In this document: in pieces, positions 17,013 to 25,243 of the stretch
Layout: each line of letters starts with the position of its first letter
Numbering within the stretch: position 1 is the stretch's first letter
Origin: Pseudolysinimonas_A sp039912695
Lineage (GTDB): Bacteria > Actinomycetota > Actinomycetes > Actinomycetales > Microbacteriaceae
Assembly: GCF_039912695.1 (NCBI RefSeq)
Contig: NZ_JBDSPJ010000023.1
Coordinates: forward strand, 62,001-126,000
DNA length: 64,000 nucleotides
Direction: 5' to 3'
Translations under genes and position numbers: made by a program
The notes under the pieces: model-generated
Seen by the model: the letters and a program-made list of their open reading frames with translations, nothing else
Databases searched by the model: none
What the model was told of the DNA's origin: nothing

Positions 17013-18082
17013 GCACTCGGGGTGACCGAAACCAGTACTCGGGGGGATCGGAGGGCGCGCCCCCTTCGCCGCCGCCCGGGGGATACCGCGCGGCGCGACG
17101 AGTGTCGCCCCTCCAGCCGCCTCTCGACCCTTCTCCCGTGGTGAGGCGTCCGCCGAGCACCCTGAGCTGGATCGCACTCGGCGCTGCCGCATTGCTCGCC
17201 CTCGTGCTGCTGTGCATGTGGGCGGCTGGGGCGACGCAGGCGATCTATGGCGTCGTGACGCTCGCCTTCCAGCTCGGAGTAGTGATCGCCGTCGTGGCAG
17301 CGCTCACCGACCGACGCGGACGAGCCCTCGGCTCGATCGCGCTCGCGATCGTGTTGCTGGTCAATGTGGGCACGATCGGCGCCGCGAGCGCTATCGGCGC
17401 TCATCCCGGCCCGGATGCTGTTGCTGGGGCGACCGTCGACCCGGAGGATCAACACTGGGCCGCGTACCCGGGAATCAAGGGCCAGAGCGAAAACGAGATC
17501 CTTGAGCGCATGTCACTCGAGGATGCTGTGGCCGCGGGCGACGAGCTGATGGCCGCGATCCGGGCTCGGCTGACCCGCGACTTCGGGTTCCAGTGGGTGC
17601 AGGGGATCGCAGGCACCACCCGCAAGGAGCGCAATGGCTACGGCGGCGAGTCAATGCTCGTGCAGTACCGCTCGGGAACCTGGGCAACGACGGTTCCGAT
17701 TACCGACTACGCCCTCAAGCTCAAAGTGATGAACACGATTGACGAGGTGCTTCAGGACTCCGGATTCCGGGGAGCGGTGGCGTTCAACGAACCGTCGAGC
17801 GGTTTCGACCCGGCCTACATCGAACGCCTCTACGGCAGCACCAACCCCCGAACGCAGCCCCTGTGGTCGTGGTACAGCGACAACGAGCCGGATCCGATCG
17901 CCTTCTATGCCGATATCTCCGACCTGACTCATGACGACGACGGCACTTTCCGCGCAGCACGGGAGGCACAGGTCGCCGGCAGCAGCGAACCGATCGAGGG
18001 ATTGCAGATCGATGTGCTCGTGCACGCCGTTCTCAGCGAGACCGACGTCGAGGAGTTTCAGCAGCGCATGAAGGACTACTAA
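17006..18082 (+). CDS. Unknown membrane protein ending the MoxR operon
   Basis: The 358-residue protein has a Pro/Ser/Gly-rich disordered N terminus and three hydrophobic segments at about 50-70, 75-95 and 100-120. A soluble region of about 230 residues with many aromatic and acidic residues follows. I do not recognise the soluble domain. The start may be ATG 17006 or GTG 17009; the GTG would give a 4-nt overlap with the upstream stop, as is the rule in this operon. It is probably a membrane component of the MoxR/VWA system. Confidence 0.7.
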   Translation: MVSTRGDRNQYSGGSEGAPPSPPPGGYRAARRVSPLQPPLDPSPVVRRPPSTLSWIALGAAALLALVLLCMWAAGATQAIYGVVTLAFQLGVVIAVVAALTDRRGRALGSIALAIVLLVNVGTIGAASAIGAHPGPDAVAGATVDPEDQHWAAYPGIKGQSENEILERMSLEDAVAAGDELMAAIRARLTRDFGFQWVQGIAGTTRKERNGYGGESMLVQYRSGTWATTVPITDYALKLKVMNTIDEVLQDSGFRGAVAFNEPSSGFDPAYIERLYGSTNPRTQPLWSWYSDNEPDPIAFYADISDLTHDDDGTFRAAREAQVAGSSEPIEGLQIDVLVHAVLSETDVEEFQQRMKDY

Positions 18083-18087
18083 CCGTC

Positions 18088-18119
18088 TAAGCTGGAGGGC
18101 TGCCCCCGGGGACGGGGGC
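18088..18119 (+). promoter_or_regulatory. -10 element and GC hairpin before the ABC exporter genes
   Basis: TAAGCT at 18088-18093 is a candidate -10. GCCCCC (18102-18107) and GGGGGC (18114-18119) form a 6-bp hairpin with a 6-nt loop, right where the transcript would begin. It may stabilise the 5' end or act as a terminator of the MoxR operon. Confidence 0.4.
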
Positions 18120-18132
18120 GGCACTTCTCGCC

Positions 18133-19941
18133 ATGTCAGAGTCCACGCCCCGCACCCCTCGCCACGGAACCGCGCGCACCCTCTTGAGGTTGCTGCCGTT
18201 CGTGCGTTCCGCCCTGCCACGAATCGCGCTCGGGATGGTCGCGGCGCTGCTCGCCGGTCTCGTCGCACTTGGGCTTCCGCTCGTGCTGCAGGCGCTCGTC
18301 GACGGTCCGTTGTCGAGCGGCGACGGATCGCAGATCTGGCCCGCCGCGATCATCGTGCTCGTACTCGGTGTGCTCGAGGCTGCCTTCATCCTGGCTCGCC
18401 GGTTCTTCGTGCTGACCCCGGGTACTCACGTTGAGGCCGCGATGCGCAGGACGCTCTACGCGAGGCTGCAAGATTTGCCGGTCTCGTTTCACGACAAGTG
18501 GCAGAGCGGGCAGCTGCTCTCCCGCGCGATGAGCGATCTCGGGTTGATCCGCCGTTGGCTCGCGTTCGGCATCGTCCTGCTGGTCGTGAACTTCGTCATG
18601 ATCGCCGTCGGCGCGGTCGTGCTGTTCTTCTGGAACTGGATCCTCGCGCTCATCTTCCTGGTCTGCTCGATCCCGCTCTGGATCTACGGCTACGTGTTCG
18701 AGCAGAAGTACTCGGTCGTCGCGCGGCGCTCGCAAGACCAGCAGGGTGATCTCGCCACCGCCGTCGAAGAGAGCGTGCACGGCATCCGAGTTCTCAAAGC
18801 GTTCGGTCGTGGCAAGTATTCGCTCGAGAAATTCACGCGTCAGGCCGACGAGTTGCGCGGTACCGAACTCGACAAAGCCCGTGCGATCGCAAATATCTGG
18901 CTGTGGTTGTTGTTGGTTCCGGATGTCGCCTTCGCGCTGTGCCTCGGAGCCGGCGTGTGGCTCGTCGCACACGATCAGATGACCGGCGGAGCGCTGGTCG
19001 CGTTCTTCGCAACGGCCACGGTTTTGCGGTTCCCGATCGAGTCGATCGGCTTCCTGCTCTCGATGACCTTCGACACCCGCACCGCCGTCGACCGGTTGTT
19101 TGAGGTACTCGACGAACCCAACCCGATCGTCGACCCCGAGAACCCCCTCACCATCCGCGAGCCCCAAGGCCGGCTCTCGTTTGAAGGCGTGCACTTCCGC
19201 TACCCCGACACGGCAGCATCCAGCCCCGATCTTGTCGACGGAGTCGACCTCGTGCTCGAGCCCGGCGAAACGATGGCGCTCGTCGGCCTGACCGGGTCGG
19301 GCAAGACGACGCTGACCGCTCTCACCACCCGGCTCTACGACGTGACGGGTGGGGCGATCAAACTCGACGGGGTCGACATCCGGGATCTGACTCGCGAAGA
19401 GCTACGTCGCCGCATCGCGATGGCATTCGAAGACGCGACCCTGTTCTCGGCATCGGTGCGGCAGAACGTGTTGCTCGGTCGCCCCGAATTGACCGAGCCC
19501 TCACCCGAAGGGGATCGAGTTCTTGCCGAAGCGCTCGATATCGCGCAGGCCGAATTCGTCGCCGAACTGCCCGACGGCGAGAACACGACGGTCGGTGAGG
19601 AGGGACTTTCCCTCTCGGGCGGACAGCGACAGCGGCTCGCTCTCGCGAGGGCGGTCGCGGCCAGTCCCGCGGTACTGGTGCTCGACGATCCGCTCTCGGC
19701 ACTCGACGTCGACACCGAGGCACGGGTCGAAGCGGCGCTGCGCCGGGTACTCGCCACCACGACCGCGCTGATCGTTGCCCACCGGCCGTCGACCGTGCAG
19801 CTCGCCGACCGGGTGGCTCTGCTGCAAGACGGTCGCGTGACCGCCGTCGGAACGCACTCCGAGTTGCTCGCGACGAATGAGCACTATCGCTACGTGATCT
19901 CATCCCTCGAACCCGACAACCGGCGGGAGGTAGAGAAGTGA
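18133..19941 (+). CDS. ABC exporter half-transporter with degenerate ATP site (subunit A)
   Basis: The 602-residue protein joins a six-helix exporter domain (about 1-320) to an ATPase domain. Walker A is GLTGSGKTT (about 384) and the signature is a canonical LSGGQ (about 493). Two residues are changed from the active form: the Q-loop reads AFEDATLF (Glu for Gln) and Walker B reads VLVLDDPLSALD (Asp for catalytic Glu). It should dimerise with the next gene product. The substrate may be a drug, lipid or peptide and cannot be told from the sequence. The two genes overlap by 4 nt. Confidence 0.92.
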   Translation: MSESTPRTPRHGTARTLLRLLPFVRSALPRIALGMVAALLAGLVALGLPLVLQALVDGPLSSGDGSQIWPAAIIVLVLGVLEAAFILARRFFVLTPGTHVEAAMRRTLYARLQDLPVSFHDKWQSGQLLSRAMSDLGLIRRWLAFGIVLLVVNFVMIAVGAVVLFFWNWILALIFLVCSIPLWIYGYVFEQKYSVVARRSQDQQGDLATAVEESVHGIRVLKAFGRGKYSLEKFTRQADELRGTELDKARAIANIWLWLLLVPDVAFALCLGAGVWLVAHDQMTGGALVAFFATATVLRFPIESIGFLLSMTFDTRTAVDRLFEVLDEPNPIVDPENPLTIREPQGRLSFEGVHFRYPDTAASSPDLVDGVDLVLEPGETMALVGLTGSGKTTLTALTTRLYDVTGGAIKLDGVDIRDLTREELRRRIAMAFEDATLFSASVRQNVLLGRPELTEPSPEGDRVLAEALDIAQAEFVAELPDGENTTVGEEGLSLSGGQRQRLALARAVAASPAVLVLDDPLSALDVDTEARVEAALRRVLATTTALIVAHRPSTVQLADRVALLQDGRVTAVGTHSELLATNEHYRYVISSLEPDNRREVEK

Positions 19942-21743
19942 GCGTCAGCGGAGTCGAAGGCGAAGAGCGAACCGACTATTCGCGCGCTGAAAGCAAGCTG
20001 ATCCGCGCGCGCTCGATTCGCCTGCTCGGGTCGCTGTTGCGTCCGCTGCGGGCCCGGATCGCAGTGACCTTGATCGTGGTCGTCATCAGCACGGCGAGCC
20101 AGGTCGCGGGACCCGCGCTCATCGCGTACGGGATCAACCAAGGGCTGCCCGCCGCGCTGAAGGGTGACCTCCTGCCCCTCGGGATCGGCGTCGTCGCGTA
20201 CCTCGTCGCCGGGATCGTCGGGGCGGTACTGATCGCCTGGTACACGATGCTCTCGGCGCGGGTGAGCCAAGAGATTCTGTTCGACCTGCGCCGACGTGTC
20301 TTCCTGCATGCGCAGCGGCTCAGCCTCGAGTTCCACGAGAGCTACACGTCGGGGCGCATCATCGCGCGGCAGACCAGCGACCTCGAGTCGATCCGCGAGC
20401 TTCTCGACTCAGGTCTCAACGGGCTCGTGCGCGGCGTGCTCTACATGACGTTCGTTGCGGTCGCCCTCGTCGCGTTCGACCCGGTGAGCGGGCTCGTGAT
20501 CGCCGGGGCGCTCATCCCGCTCGCGTTCCTCACCCGATGGTTCCAAAAGCGGTCGCAGCAGGGCTTCCGGTTGACGCGCACCGTCTCCGCCCGGGTGATC
20601 GTCAAGTTCGTCGAGACGATGACCGGCATCCGGGCCGTCAAGGCGTTCCGCACCGAGAGCCGCAACGACACAGAGTTCGGCGGACTCGTCGAGGACTACC
20701 GGGATGCCAACGCCAAGGTCATCAAGTTGTTCGGCTTCTTCGACCCGGGACTCATTCTGATCGGAAACGCCGCCGTCGCCGTCGTCCTGCTCGTCGGCGG
20801 ATTCCGGGTGATCGATGGCGGTCTCGAGATCGGGTCGCTGCTGGCCGTTCTGCTCTACACCCGTCGCTTCTTCGATCCGATGGAGGAGATGGCGATGTTC
20901 TACAACTCCTACCAGTCGGCCGCGGCTGCGCTCGAGAAGATCTCCGGCGTTCTCGACGAGCAGCCCAGCGTGCCCGATCCGAGCGATCCGGTCGATCTCT
21001 GGGATGCGAAAGGTGCGGTCGACTTCGATGACGTGCGCTTCGCCTACCGCGACGATCGCATCATCCTGCCGGACTTCTCGTTGCACATCCCCGCTGGGCA
21101 GACGGTCGCGTTGGTCGGTACGACCGGGGCCGGAAAGTCGACGCTTGCCAAGTTGCTTGCCCGGTTCTACGACCCGACGAGCGGTGCGGTCACCCTCGAC
21201 GGCATCGACCTGCGTCGGGTGCACCCGAAAGACCTCCGTCGTGCGATCGTCATGGTCACGCAGGAGGCTTACCTGTTCAGCGGATCGGTCGCCGAGAACA
21301 TCGCGCTCGGCAAGCCGGAGGCGACGCGCGACGAGATCCGTGCGGCGGCGCGAGCCGTCGGCGCTGACGTCTTCATCGAGAAGCTTCCGGATGGCTACGA
21401 CACCGACGTAAACAAGCGCGGCGGCCGGGTCTCCGCCGGACAGCGACAGTTGCTGTCGTTTGCGCGTGCATTTCTCGCCAACCCGGCCGTGCTCATCCTC
21501 GACGAGGCGACAGCATCCCTCGACATCCCGAGTGAACGCCTCGTGCAGGAGGGTCTTACGACCCTGCTGGCCGACCGTACGGCGATCATCATCGCCCACC
21601 GGCTCTCGACCGTGTCGATCGCCGATCGCGTGCTCGTGATGGAGAAGGGACGCATCGTCGAAGACGGCACGCCCGCCGATCTGATCGCCGGCACCGGCCG
21701 TTTCGCGAAACTGCACGCGGCCTGGCGCGACAGTTTGGTCTAG
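19938..21743 (+). CDS. ABC exporter half-transporter with active Walker B (subunit B)
   Basis: The 601-residue partner has the same exporter fold. Walker A GTTGAGKST (about 392), Q-loop VTQEAYLF and Walker B VLILDEATASLD with catalytic Glu are canonical. The signature motif is degenerate: VSAGQ instead of LSGGQ (about 497). In a heterodimer the changed residues of both subunits fall in one ATP site, leaving one consensus and one degenerate site, as in TM287/288-type exporters. GTG start overlapping the previous stop. Confidence 0.92.
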   Translation: MSVSGVEGEERTDYSRAESKLIRARSIRLLGSLLRPLRARIAVTLIVVVISTASQVAGPALIAYGINQGLPAALKGDLLPLGIGVVAYLVAGIVGAVLIAWYTMLSARVSQEILFDLRRRVFLHAQRLSLEFHESYTSGRIIARQTSDLESIRELLDSGLNGLVRGVLYMTFVAVALVAFDPVSGLVIAGALIPLAFLTRWFQKRSQQGFRLTRTVSARVIVKFVETMTGIRAVKAFRTESRNDTEFGGLVEDYRDANAKVIKLFGFFDPGLILIGNAAVAVVLLVGGFRVIDGGLEIGSLLAVLLYTRRFFDPMEEMAMFYNSYQSAAAALEKISGVLDEQPSVPDPSDPVDLWDAKGAVDFDDVRFAYRDDRIILPDFSLHIPAGQTVALVGTTGAGKSTLAKLLARFYDPTSGAVTLDGIDLRRVHPKDLRRAIVMVTQEAYLFSGSVAENIALGKPEATRDEIRAAARAVGADVFIEKLPDGYDTDVNKRGGRVSAGQRQLLSFARAFLANPAVLILDEATASLDIPSERLVQEGLTTLLADRTAIIIAHRLSTVSIADRVLVMEKGRIVEDGTPADLIAGTGRFAKLHAAWRDSLV

Positions 21744-21771
21744 CCGACGATCTCTGCCGGGCGCTGCGGGT

Positions 21772-22083
21772 CTATTCGGGATGGTGTCGGGCACGACGAA
21801 GGTCGACCCGGTAGCCGTCAACCGTCTCAATGAGGGGCGTGCCTTCGGCGCGGAAGTGTGCGAGAGCCCGGTCTTCGTGGCCGATCGCCGGATGCCCCGA
21901 GGCGCGGATCACGCGCCACCACGGAACCTGCGACCCGAAGCCCGCCATCACGTTGCCGACAGCACGCGCGGCGCGGGAGCCGAGAACTGCGGCGATATCC
22001 CCATAGGTCATCACCGAGCCGGGCGGGATGGCGGCGACCACGTCGAGGACCGCCTCCACGAACTCCGGTGCGACTGGTCTCAC
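21772..22083 (-). CDS. Alkyltransferase-like DNA-repair protein
   Basis: The 103-residue protein matches the DNA-binding domain of O6-methylguanine-DNA methyltransferase, with YGDIAAVLGS and a helix-turn-helix with ARAVGNVM. Where the enzyme has its PCHR active site, this protein reads VPWWRVI: Trp replaces Cys. Proteins of this kind (Atl) bind O6-alkylguanine and are thought to hand the lesion to nucleotide excision repair, without removing the alkyl group. It is convergent with the ABC genes and lies downstream of an acetyltransferase gene on the same strand. Confidence 0.87.
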   Translation of the reverse strand: MRPVAPEFVEAVLDVVAAIPPGSVMTYGDIAAVLGSRAARAVGNVMAGFGSQVPWWRVIRASGHPAIGHEDRALAHFRAEGTPLIETVDGYRVDLRRARHHPE

Positions 22084-22117
22084 CGAATGTCAGGGCTTCG
22101 AGTTCAGTGTTTCGAAG

Positions 22118-22570
22118 TCAGAGTTTCAGCGCGCCGAGAGTCTCGCCGAACGGGGTCTCGCCGACCTCTTCGAAACCAACGGCGCGGAAGAAAGCATCCG
22201 GGCCATCTTCGCCAGGGGCCCAGACGACCGTGACCTGCTCGAAGCCACGCTTGCGGGCCTCGTCCGCAAACGCCTCGATGGCGAAGCGTCCAACTCCCAA
22301 ACCCTGCGCGGAGGCCGCGACGGTGATCCGCCACAGCGCAGCGCGCAGCCATTCCTCGGAGGCATCGGGATCGAAAGCACCCATCACATACCCGACGACA
22401 TGGTCACCGTTGCGAATCACTCGGGGCCAGGAGCCCGACGGGTCGAGATGCTGTTCGGCGCTCGTGTAGGTGGCGGGCTCGACGAAGACCTGCTGCCCGG
22501 GCTTCAGGGTCAGCTTGTTCGCCGCCGAGATTGTTTCCGCGGTCAGCTCTTCAATGCGCAGCTCGGCCAT
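22118..22570 (-). CDS. GNAT-family N-acetyltransferase
   Basis: The 150-residue protein has the GNAT fold, with the acetyl-CoA-binding motif AASAQGLGVGRFAIEAF at about 85-101 and a C-terminal aromatic/hydrophobic motif FFRAVGFEEVGE. The N-terminal part with VGYVMG fits the family's substrate strand. The acceptor is unknown. It is divergent from icd, whose palindrome and promoter lie in the gap, and may be co-transcribed with the Atl gene 34 nt downstream. Confidence 0.85.
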   Translation of the reverse strand: MAELRIEELTAETISAANKLTLKPGQQVFVEPATYTSAEQHLDPSGSWPRVIRNGDHVVGYVMGAFDPDASEEWLRAALWRITVAASAQGLGVGRFAIEAFADEARKRGFEQVTVVWAPGEDGPDAFFRAVGFEEVGETPFGETLGALKL

Positions 22571-22620
22571 GCGTCCCAGGGTAACCCGGAGGGATGACGG
22601 TGCCGAGCTTTCCCTTTAGG

Positions 22621-22638
22621 TATCTTGATGTCGAGATA
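22621..22638. promoter_or_regulatory. Palindromic operator upstream of icd, shared with sucC
   Basis: TATCTTGA-TG-TCGAGATA is an 8-bp inverted repeat with one mismatch and a 2-nt centre. It ends 14 nt before the icd -10 element and so covers the -35 region. Its match to the sucC element at 4027-4042 points to one regulator. Confidence 0.6.
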
Positions 22639-22652
22639 CTTCGGAGAACCGG

Positions 22653-22658
22653 TAGGCT
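22653..22658 (+). promoter_or_regulatory. -10 element TAGGCT of icd
   Basis: TAGGCT lies 38 nt before the GTG of icd, so a short leader of about 31 nt is expected. Confidence 0.5.
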
Positions 22659-22696
22659 GGTCCGCGGCCAGTCGGGCTGTGCGAGAAGAGGGCATT

Positions 22697-23911
22697 GTGG
22701 AGAAGATCAAGGTCGAAGGAACCGTCGTCGAACTCGACGGCGACGAGATGACACGCATCATCTGGCAGTTCATCAAGGACCGCCTCATCCACCCCTACCT
22801 CGACCTGACCCTCGAGTACTACGACCTCGGCATCGAGAGTCGGGATGCGACCGACGACCAGATCACGATCGACGCGGCCCACGCCATCCAGAAGCACGGT
22901 GTTGGCGTGAAGTGCGCGACGATCACGCCCGACGAGGCGCGCGTCGAAGAGTTCGGCCTCAAGAAGATGTGGAAGAGCCCGAACGGCACGATCCGCAACA
23001 TCCTGGGCGGCGTGATCTTCCGCGAGCCGATCATCATCTCCAACATCCCGCGCCTGGTGCCGGGCTGGAACAAGCCGATCATCGTCGGCCGCCACGCGTT
23101 CGGCGATCAGTACCGCGCGACCGACTTCCGCTTCCACGGCAAGGGCACGCTCACCATTTCGTTCCAGCCGGAGGACGGCAGCGAAGCGCAGAGCTTCGAG
23201 GTCTTCCAGGCTCCGGGGGACGGTGTCGCGATGGCGATGTACAACCTGGATGCCAGCATCCGCGACTTCGCGCACGCCACCTTCAACTACGGCTTGGCTC
23301 GCAACTACCCGGTCTACCTGTCGACGAAGAACACGATCCTGAAGGCCTACGACGGCCGGTTCAAGGACATCTTCCAAGAGATCTTCGAGGCCGAATTCAA
23401 GGCCGAATACGACAAGCGCGGCCTGACCTACGAGCACCGCCTGATCGACGACATGGTCGCCTCGGCGCTCAAGTGGGAGGGCGGCTACATCTGGGCGACC
23501 AAGAACTACGACGGCGACGTGCAGAGTGACACCGTCGCCCAGGGCTACGGGTCGCTCGGCCTGATGACCTCGGTTCTGACGACTCCTGACGGCAAGATCG
23601 TCGAGGCGGAGGCGGCACACGGCACCGTCACCCGGCACTTCCGCCTGCACCAGCAGGGCAAGCCCACCTCGACGAACCCGATCGCCTCGATCTACGCCTG
23701 GACACGGGGGCTCATGCACCGCGGCAAGTTGGACGGCAACCAGGCCCTCATCGACTTCGCGCAGACCCTCGAGGATGTCGTGATCGAGACCGTCGAGAGC
23801 GGCAAGATGACCAAGGACCTCGCGTCGCTGGTCTCTGCCGAGCAGGCGTATCTGACGACCGAAGGCTTCCTCGAGGCGATCGACGACAACCTGAAAGCCA
23901 AACTGGGCTAG
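22697..23911 (+). CDS. icd: NADP-dependent isocitrate dehydrogenase
   Basis: The 404-residue enzyme oxidatively decarboxylates isocitrate to 2-oxoglutarate in the TCA cycle, making NADPH. It belongs to the dimeric, eukaryote-like NADP class: GDEMTRIIW near the N terminus, substrate residues around NGTIRNILGG, and EAEAAHGTVTRHF and TSTNPIASIYAWTRGL near the cofactor site. I chose the GTG at 22697 (VEKIKVEG) as it matches the family length; in-frame starts upstream lie across the promoter. The stop codon overlaps that of the convergent NudK-like gene. Confidence 0.95.
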   Translation: MEKIKVEGTVVELDGDEMTRIIWQFIKDRLIHPYLDLTLEYYDLGIESRDATDDQITIDAAHAIQKHGVGVKCATITPDEARVEEFGLKKMWKSPNGTIRNILGGVIFREPIIISNIPRLVPGWNKPIIVGRHAFGDQYRATDFRFHGKGTLTISFQPEDGSEAQSFEVFQAPGDGVAMAMYNLDASIRDFAHATFNYGLARNYPVYLSTKNTILKAYDGRFKDIFQEIFEAEFKAEYDKRGLTYEHRLIDDMVASALKWEGGYIWATKNYDGDVQSDTVAQGYGSLGLMTSVLTTPDGKIVEAEAAHGTVTRHFRLHQQGKPTSTNPIASIYAWTRGLMHRGKLDGNQALIDFAQTLEDVVIETVESGKMTKDLASLVSAEQAYLTTEGFLEAIDDNLKAKLG

Positions 23912-24558
23912 TCGCTGAACGGGCCGTTCAGCGCGGCCCACTGCAGCAGCATGATCGTCTTGGCATCGACGATGTCATCCCCGATGCGGGCGAGCGCGTC
24001 GTCGAAGGCGAGTTCGACCAGGTCGATGCGCTCACCCTCCTCGACGAGCCCGCCACCGAGATGCTTCGCCGTTTCGGATGAATACCGCGCCGCATAGAAG
24101 TGGATGCGCTCGGTCACCGAGCCGGGGCTCATGTAGACATCGAAGACGTGCTCAAGGTCGCCCACCTCGTGACCGGTCTCCTCGATCGCTTCGCGCCGGA
24201 TCGCGGTTTCGGGATCGTCGGCGTCGAGTAGCCCGGCCGCCGTTTCGATGAGCATCCCGTCGGGGTGGCCGTTGACGTAGACCGGGTAGCGAAACTGCCG
24301 GGTCAGCAGCACCGTTCGACGATCCGGGTCGTACAGCAGGATCGTGGCGCCGTTGCCGCGGTCATAGGTTTCCGACTGGTGCGACTCCCACGAACCGTCG
24401 GGCGCGCGCATCCGGTACCGGGTGGTGCGCAGAACGTGCCAGGCCGCCGCAACCAGTTCGACCTCGTCGACCACGACATCCGGATTTCGGTCGAGGCCGA
24501 GTCCGGTGAGGTGCAGGTTGCTGCGGCCGCGGTGATCGGGTTCGTGGGCTCCGCGCAT
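23908..24558 (-). CDS. Nudix hydrolase, NudK-like
   Basis: The 216-residue protein has a Nudix box of the NudK subtype, GLLDADDPETAIRREAIEE, with the two-residue insertion between the first Gly and Glu that NudK of E. coli also has. The following VYMSPGSVTERIHFY is another strong NudK-like feature. E. coli NudK splits GDP-mannose and related sugar nucleotides; the same reaction is a reasonable guess here. The ATG at 24558 follows TAGGCT by 6 nt, suggesting leaderless transcription. The last 4 nt overlap the icd stop. Confidence 0.87.
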   Translation of the reverse strand: MRGAHEPDHRGRSNLHLTGLGLDRNPDVVVDEVELVAAAWHVLRTTRYRMRAPDGSWESHQSETYDRGNGATILLYDPDRRTVLLTRQFRYPVYVNGHPDGMLIETAAGLLDADDPETAIRREAIEETGHEVGDLEHVFDVYMSPGSVTERIHFYAARYSSETAKHLGGGLVEEGERIDLVELAFDDALARIGDDIVDAKTIMLLQWAALNGPFSD

Positions 24559-24564
24559 GGGCCC

Positions 24565-24570
24565 AGCCTA
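24565..24570 (-). promoter_or_regulatory. -10 element TAGGCT of NudK-like gene, leaderless spacing
   Basis: On the minus strand TAGGCT is separated from the ATG at 24558 by exactly 6 nt, without a Shine-Dalgarno sequence. Confidence 0.55.
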
Positions 24571-24598
24571 CGAAGTGCCAGCACTACGTAGTGCGAGC

Positions 24599-25198
24599 CT
24601 ACAAAGGCGGCGGGGTCGAACCGGGCTCGCGATAGTGGTGCTCGCCGCGAGCCGCCTTCTCGACGACGTCGGCGATGCGGGCGGCGCGCACGGCGGGGGT
24701 CTTGATATTTCCGATCCGAAAGATGACGCGGAATCGTTCGATCGCTGACATCGCGGCGAAGAAGGCGGCGGCGTCGGGGCTCGCGTCGAGCGCAGCCCGC
24801 AGATCGTCGGGCGCGACGGCGTCTTTCTGCCGATAGGCGGCATCCCATCGGCCGTCGGCCTGGGCCCGCTCGACCTCGGCCAGCCCTCCCGGCCGCATGC
24901 GACCCTCGTCGATCAGTCGCGCGACGTGCTCGCGGTTGATCTGCGACCACGGGCTGTTCTTGCGCCGCGGAGTGAACGCCTGCAGGGTGTAGTCGTCATC
25001 GAACCGACCGGCCTGGCCGTCGATCCAGCCGTGGCAGAGGGCGACGTCGAGTGCTTCCTGCCAGGTGATGCCCGGTGCCGACGACGACTTCTTTCGGAGC
25101 TTCAGCCGAATGCCGTCAGCCGACGGATCGCTCGTGAGGAACGTCTCCCACTGCGCGAGGGTGAAGTCGTGGATCGGCTTGTCGGCGAAACTCACCAT
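24599..25198 (-). CDS. YdeI/OmpD-associated family protein
   Basis: The 199-residue protein matches the YdeI family: conserved GITWQEALDVALCHGWIDGQ, RRKNSPWSQINREHV and a C-terminal KTPAVRAARI helix. Members are often annotated as bacteriocin-protection proteins, but the biochemical role is not known. TAGGCT at 25205-25210 lies 6 nt before the ATG, so it probably has its own leaderless transcript, separate from the flavin genes upstream. Confidence 0.85.
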   Translation of the reverse strand: MVSFADKPIHDFTLAQWETFLTSDPSADGIRLKLRKKSSSAPGITWQEALDVALCHGWIDGQAGRFDDDYTLQAFTPRRKNSPWSQINREHVARLIDEGRMRPGGLAEVERAQADGRWDAAYRQKDAVAPDDLRAALDASPDAAAFFAAMSAIERFRVIFRIGNIKTPAVRAARIADVVEKAARGEHHYREPGSTPPPL

Positions 25199-25204
25199 GC
25201 GTCG

Positions 25205-25210
25205 AGCCTA
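25205..25210 (-). promoter_or_regulatory. -10 element TAGGCT of YdeI-family gene, leaderless spacing
   Basis: On the minus strand TAGGCT is followed by 6 nt and the ATG at 25198. Confidence 0.5.
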
Positions 25211-25243
25211 CGAGCAGCCTCCGACCCAGTTACGACCGCGCGC

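Noticed and set aside
21772..22083. O6-methylguanine methyltransferase
   Set aside because: The catalytic Cys is replaced by Trp (PWWRV), so it is an alkyltransferase-like protein and not the enzyme.
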